Positions 60,381 to 64,000 of a stretch of DNA of 64,000 nucleotides are shown one piece after another. Under the pieces are notes generated by a model. The model was not told the origin of the DNA. It saw nothing but the letters and a program-made list of their open reading frames with translations, and ran no database searches. The stretch spans positions 1-64,000 of the forward strand of contig JBBIVA010000001.1 of the NCBI GenBank assembly GCA_037439945.1. The letters run 5' to 3'. Positions within the stretch are counted from its first letter, which is position 1. Each line of letters opens with the position of its first letter. This stretch comes from CALEUX01 sp037439945. GTDB lineage: Bacteria > Bacteroidota > Bacteroidia > Bacteroidales > Marinilabiliaceae. Both the position numbers and the translations under genes were made by a program.

Positions 60381-60572
60381 CTCCAATGAAAAAAGAGTTG
60401 GGTTTTTAATAAAAAAAGGATAGGTATTATTATCTTAAATTGAAAAAAGTAATTGGAACAACGCATAAATATTTGTTTATTTGAAGATTAAAATTCAAAC
60501 ACTTTTCTGATGAAACGAGCATGTTTAAAAAAACGCAAACACCACAATAATAAAATTATCAACATGCGAGTT

Positions 60573-60612
60573 CCATCATACCTTCAAAAATCAATTTTAT
60601 TATGATGAAAAT
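60573..60612 (+). repeat. 40-bp direct repeat, copy 2, spanning the MCP start codon
   Basis: Identical to 4759-4798 before and through the PhoR-like kinase start. GCGAGTT (60566-60572) directly precedes it. Further upstream CGCAAACACCAC (60534-60545) resembles the left end of the leader element, so the whole leader may be related. Confidence 0.9.
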
Positions 60613-62317
60613 TAAATTGAACATTGCTCAAAAACTGATTTATGGTTTTGGTTTAATATTAACGGTAGTATTCCTAAACAGTTTGCTTACATTAATCACC
60701 TTAAACAGGAGTACAAGCCTTAACAACAAAGTTACAGGCGTTTACAGCCCGTCTGTTTTAGGCCTGGATGAACTGGACATGCTTATTGCAGAAAGCATAA
60801 TGCTAATTCGCAACTGGGTATTTATTGATAAACAAACCGGTACCCCCTATAAACTAAAACTTATTGACCTACACAGTACAAAATTCAATGCTCTCAAAAA
60901 AAATTTAAATACCCTATCTTCCCAATGGGAAAGCGAAGATGAGAAAAAACAACTGGACATAATATTACATAAAACCGACTCTCTTTTCGCCATGCATAAA
61001 TATGTAATGCAGAGCCTTAATTCTTTTGATGCCTACGAGGATGCTTTCATTATGTTTGAAGTTGAAGATATGGTTACAGAAAGCGGGAAAATTACAACGC
61101 TAACCAGTGAAATAACAACAGAAATACAAACCCTAACAGCTTCATATAATAAACTTAACAATGAAGCATTGGCTAACATGCGAAGCGCCTTTGCCGGCCT
61201 TACATGGGTAGTTATAGTTATGGGTTTAATATTGCTTGGTGCATCCCTTGCTATTGCCTGGTTATTATTTACATCAATTGTTCACCCCTTAACCAAAGGT
61301 GTAACCTTTGCAAAACTTATGGGTTCAGGTAATCTTAATGCTAAGGTTGATGTTAACCAGAACGATGAAATAGGGGATTTATCAAGGGAGTTAAGCAACA
61401 TGGCAGAAAACCTTAAGAAAACAGTTTTAACAATTAAGGAAAATGCCTTTAACCTTGTTGATTCAAGTGGAACCCTTAAAACAAGCTCCCTTCAACTGTC
61501 AAGAGGTAGTGCCGATCAGGCTGCGTCTGCCGAAGAGGTTTCTACTTCAATTGAGGAGATGGTTGCAAATATTGATCAAAACACTGAAAATGCTATACAA
61601 ACTGAAAAAATTACAGTTGAAACAGCAAAAGATGTTAATATAGCCAACCAGTTAAGTTCGGAGGCGGCATTGGCTATGAGCGCTATATCAGAAAAAATAT
61701 CAATAATTTCAGATATTGCATTCCAAACAAATATTCTTGCACTTAATGCCGCCGTTGAAGCAGCCCGTGCAGGAGAGCACGGTCGCGGGTTCTCTGTGGT
61801 GGCTGCAGAGGTAAGAAAACTTGCCGAAAGGAGTAAATCTGCCGCCGATGAAATTGTTACCTTAGTTAATAAAGGATTGAAAGTTTCGCAGGAGGCTGGT
61901 AATAAAACTAAGCTTTTGGTTCCTGATATTGAGAAAACAACTGTATTAATCAAAGAAATTGCAGCTGCAAGCCTTGAACAAAAAACCGGGGCTGAGCAAA
62001 TTAACCTGGCAATGCAACAGTTGAATATGATTACCCAGGAAAATGCCGCAAGCTCTGATCAACTTACCCAAAGTTCAGACCAACTTTTAACATTGGCACA
62101 AAATCTCCAGGAAGCAGTTGGCTATTTTAACATTGGGAACAAACAAGGACAGTCCGATAAACAAACCAACAAAACTGAAGAAAAAAGCCAGCCACAGACA
62201 ACAGAACAAACAAAGCCAAAAGTTTCAAAAAAAAGTGGCACTATTAAACAAGGCCCAATTCAAAACCTTTCAAATCTTGAAAAGGAGTTTGATTTGGACA
62301 ACTATGAAAAGTTTTAA
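60602..62317 (+). CDS. Methyl-accepting chemotaxis protein
   Basis: Inner-membrane chemoreceptor. TM1 residues 12-33, a helical 4HB-type periplasmic domain (about 35-200), TM2 about 200-222, HAMP ([31 protein letters not shown]), and the signalling domain with [40 protein letters not shown] (about 370-410). After it comes a flexible Gln/Thr/Lys-rich tail and a C-terminal NYEKF, which fits the x-aromatic-x2-aromatic tether bound by CheR/CheB. Two adjacent ATG codons lie at its start. 571 residues. First gene of the operon. Confidence 0.94.
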   Translation: MMKIKLNIAQKLIYGFGLILTVVFLNSLLTLITLNRSTSLNNKVTGVYSPSVLGLDELDMLIAESIMLIRNWVFIDKQTGTPYKLKLIDLHSTKFNALKKNLNTLSSQWESEDEKKQLDIILHKTDSLFAMHKYVMQSLNSFDAYEDAFIMFEVEDMVTESGKITTLTSEITTEIQTLTASYNKLNNEALANMRSAFAGLTWVVIVMGLILLGASLAIAWLLFTSIVHPLTKGVTFAKLMGSGNLNAKVDVNQNDEIGDLSRELSNMAENLKKTVLTIKENAFNLVDSSGTLKTSSLQLSRGSADQAASAEEVSTSIEEMVANIDQNTENAIQTEKITVETAKDVNIANQLSSEAALAMSAISEKISIISDIAFQTNILALNAAVEAARAGEHGRGFSVVAAEVRKLAERSKSAADEIVTLVNKGLKVSQEAGNKTKLLVPDIEKTTVLIKEIAAASLEQKTGAEQINLAMQQLNMITQENAASSDQLTQSSDQLLTLAQNLQEAVGYFNIGNKQGQSDKQTNKTEEKSQPQTTEQTKPKVSKKSGTIKQGPIQNLSNLEKEFDLDNYEKF

Positions 62318-62350
62318 TTAAATTTTGTAACCCCTTACAAATTTTAAAGT

Positions 62351-62668
62351 ATGGCAGAAAATTATGTTGTTGATTTTAAAGAAAACAAGGATAAATTAGA
62401 AATAGATTTTAGCGGACAGTTAACAATTGCTAATATTTCAAAAATAACTGAACGGGTAAAATCAAATTTAAAAAATCCTTCCAACGTGCTTATAAATGTT
62501 GATAATGTTGACAACCTTGATATTTCTTTTATTCAGCTATTGCAAGCAATAAAAAATAGCGGCAAGAAAAAAGGTTTTGAAGTACAGGTTTCAATTTCTG
62601 TATCTGACGACATTTCTTCATTATTAAGCCATGCCGGATTTCTAAATTATTTAAAAGAAAAAAACTAA
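62351..62668 (+). CDS. STAS-domain protein (anti-sigma-antagonist-like)
   Basis: Single STAS fold in 105 residues: KLEIDFSGQLTIANISKITERVKSNLKNPSNVLINVDNVDNLDISFIQLLQAIKNSGKKKGFEVQVSI. The phosphorylatable Ser/Thr of SpoIIAA proteins would lie in DNLDISFIQLL; Ser is present. In chemosensory operons such proteins are sometimes the output or scaffold partner. 33 bases after the MCP, 14 before the response regulator. Confidence 0.85.
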   Translation: MAENYVVDFKENKDKLEIDFSGQLTIANISKITERVKSNLKNPSNVLINVDNVDNLDISFIQLLQAIKNSGKKKGFEVQVSISVSDDISSLLSHAGFLNYLKEKN

Positions 62669-62682
62669 AAATCTTATTTTCT

Positions 62683-63048
62683 ATGGCTAAAACCGTGTTA
62701 ATTGTTGATGACTCAGAAAGTATCCGTGAAGTTGTAAATTTTACCCTTCAAAACGAAGGTTATGATGTTCTGGTTGGTGTTGACGGAGAAGACGCCCTCA
62801 AATTCCTGGATGGGCGTCATATTGACATTATAATTACCGACCTTCACATGCCTAACCTTGATGGACTGGGCCTTATTAGAAAAGTTAGAGAAATGGACAA
62901 TTACAAACATATCCCTATACTTTTTTTAACCACTGAGTCACAGGCAGCGAAAAAAATGCAGGCAAAAGAAGCCGGCGCCACCGGATGGATTATTAAACCA
63001 TTTGTTCCTGCCAAATTGTTATCTGCTATTTCGAGGGTTATCCGTTAA
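62683..63048 (+). CDS. CheY-like single-domain response regulator
   Basis: Receiver only, 121 residues: KTVLIVDDSESIREVVNFTL, phosphoacceptor IIITDLHMPNLDGLGL, PILFLTTESQ and GATGWIIKPFVPAKLLSAISRVI. It matches flagellar/chemotaxis CheY more than OmpR receivers because no effector domain follows. The likely phosphate donor is CheA encoded three genes on. 2 bases before the Hpt gene. Confidence 0.93.
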   Translation: MAKTVLIVDDSESIREVVNFTLQNEGYDVLVGVDGEDALKFLDGRHIDIIITDLHMPNLDGLGLIRKVREMDNYKHIPILFLTTESQAAKKMQAKEAGATGWIIKPFVPAKLLSAISRVIR

Positions 63049-63050
63049 AA

Positions 63051-63374
63051 ATGTATCAGGAGATTAAAAAGCAATTCCTAAATGAATCAATAACGGAATT
63101 GCAGGAAATCAGCAAAAGTCTGAGCACGGAATTTTTAAATTCCGAACAAAAATCTATACTGATTGACCAAATCTTTGAAATAACCCACAAAATTTGCGGT
63201 ACTGGTCCAATGCTTGGAATAAACGATGTTTCAGTAATATCGAGGAAAATTGAAAAAACTTTTCTTGATATAAAATCCGGTGATAAGGAATTGTCTGTCC
63301 AGATTATTCTTCAAACATGCAGGGGTATTGACCAGATATTAAACACTTTGAATAAAGAAATTAACAATAACTGA
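63051..63374 (+). CDS. Small Hpt-like protein
   Basis: 107 residues, all helical. FEITHKICGTGPMLGINDVSVISRKIEKTF matches the histidine phosphotransfer motif (HSLKGTSxxLG in others), with His near residue 44. It has no kinase or receiver domain. It would relay phosphate between CheA and a regulator or act as a sink. The gene follows CheY by 2 bases and is followed by CheA after 60 bases. Confidence 0.82.
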   Translation: MYQEIKKQFLNESITELQEISKSLSTEFLNSEQKSILIDQIFEITHKICGTGPMLGINDVSVISRKIEKTFLDIKSGDKELSVQIILQTCRGIDQILNTLNKEINNN

Positions 63375-63434
63375 GTTAATATAAACTTATAAGTTGTTGA
63401 AATATTTTTTAATGATATAAACGCCTTGTGTCTC

Positions 63435-64000
63435 ATGATAGATAAGTTTAAAGCTAAATTTGTTGATGAATCCACAGATAACATCCATGATCTGGAAGAA
63501 GCATTGCTCCTTTTAGAAAATGACATGAGAAATAAGGAGCTTATCGAACGGATTTTCAGGGCCATGCACTCTCTTAAAGGAGGCGGCGCTATGTTTGGTT
63601 TTAGCCACCTAAGCGAATTTACCCATAATCTGGAAACTATATTTGACTACGTTAGGATGGGGAAAATCCAGGTTAGCTCAGAACTTATTAGCCTTACCTT
63701 TTCAGCAATTGACCAGATCAATTTCCTTCTTAAAACGGGAGATCTTACAAAGGAAAAAGATTTGGAAGAACAAAAAACCTTTATAAAAAAACTACAGGCT
63801 TTTTTAACCGGCTTTGATTCCTCCGGAAAAAAAGTAACATTGGCCGATCCAGATGAAGAATTTGATCATGCTGGTTCAGCCGAAAAAAGTTACCTTATTA
63901 ATTTTATCCCCCATGAAGATCTTCTTAAAAACGGAACAAACCCATTTTATTTACTTGACGACCTTCATGCTATGGGTAAGGCTGTAACCCTTGCTTATAC
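63435..64000 (+). CDS. cheA: Chemotaxis histidine kinase CheA (partial, cut by the window end)
   Basis: The frame from the ATG at 63435 runs to the window edge (188 codons). The P1 domain is complete: IFRAMHSLKGGGAMFGFSHLSEFTHNLETIFDYVRMGKI holds the phosphorylated His. A linker (LTGFDSSGKKVTLADPDEEFD) leads to a second alpha/beta piece (SYLINFIPHEDLLKNGTNPFYLLDDLHAMGK), as in the P2-like domain of CheA. Kinase and CheW-like domains must lie beyond 64000. Last gene of the visible operon. Confidence 0.9.
   Translation, partial: MIDKFKAKFVDESTDNIHDLEEALLLLENDMRNKELIERIFRAMHSLKGGGAMFGFSHLSEFTHNLETIFDYVRMGKIQVSSELISLTFSAIDQINFLLKTGDLTKEKDLEEQKTFIKKLQAFLTGFDSSGKKVTLADPDEEFDHAGSAEKSYLINFIPHEDLLKNGTNPFYLLDDLHAMGKAVTLAY

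Overview
The window looks like a scaffold from a low-GC member of the Bacteroidota (Bacteroidales/Marinilabiliales-like; rank inferred from gene content, not measured). Supporting signs: a PorZ-type type IX secretion protein, a DUF3575 barrel, DUF4254, a bactofilin next to the ATP synthase genes, ATP synthase split into atpBEFHAG and atpDC, A/T-rich start regions instead of strong Shine-Dalgarno sites, and several promoters of the Bacteroidota type (TTTG, about 19 nt, TAnnTTTG). A run of 100 N at 46733-46832 is an assembly gap.

Layout. 1-6.5 kb: an ABC-F ATPase, a PiT phosphate transporter with a cytoplasmic C-terminal domain, and divergently a PhoR-like kinase and PhoB-like regulator. 6.7-9.5 kb: a HAD hydrolase, one tRNA with a CAT anticodon, a frameshifted DEDDh exonuclease, a small barrel protein and a TTAA-flanked MITE-like element. 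9.6-17 kb: a tripartite RND efflux system (tetR, tolC, adaptor, pump) with a 16-bp perfect palindrome in front of tolC. 17.3-22.8 kb: an envelope protein, metY-hom, a CCG-domain protein and an AraC/alkyltransferase fusion. 22.9-30.5 kb: atpBEFHAG, an AtpI-like membrane protein, a bactofilin and a class III cyclase-HD protein. 31-42.9 kb: universal stress protein, rdgB, porZ, a 913-residue anchored protein, an oxidoreductase, an EEP-family hydrolase, DUF2797 and peptidase U32. 42.9-53.5 kb: LTA-synthase-like sulfatase and a glycan cluster of six glycosyltransferases, an epimerase and DUF4254. 53.9-59.4 kb: atpDC, a polyprenyl synthase and an MMPL transporter. 59.7-64 kb: a YfiR-like protein and a chemosensory operon (MCP, STAS, CheY, Hpt, CheA cut by the window end).

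The most unusual signal is non-coding. A family of short leader elements lies in front of otherwise unrelated genes: the PhoR-like kinase, the efflux adaptor, the oxidoreductase and possibly the MCP. In addition the kinase and the MCP share a perfect 40-bp stretch that runs through their start codons. Other points to check are an epimerase whose NAD-binding motif lies upstream of every standard start codon, the frameshifted exonuclease, and an MCP ending in a CheR/CheB-type tether pentapeptide.
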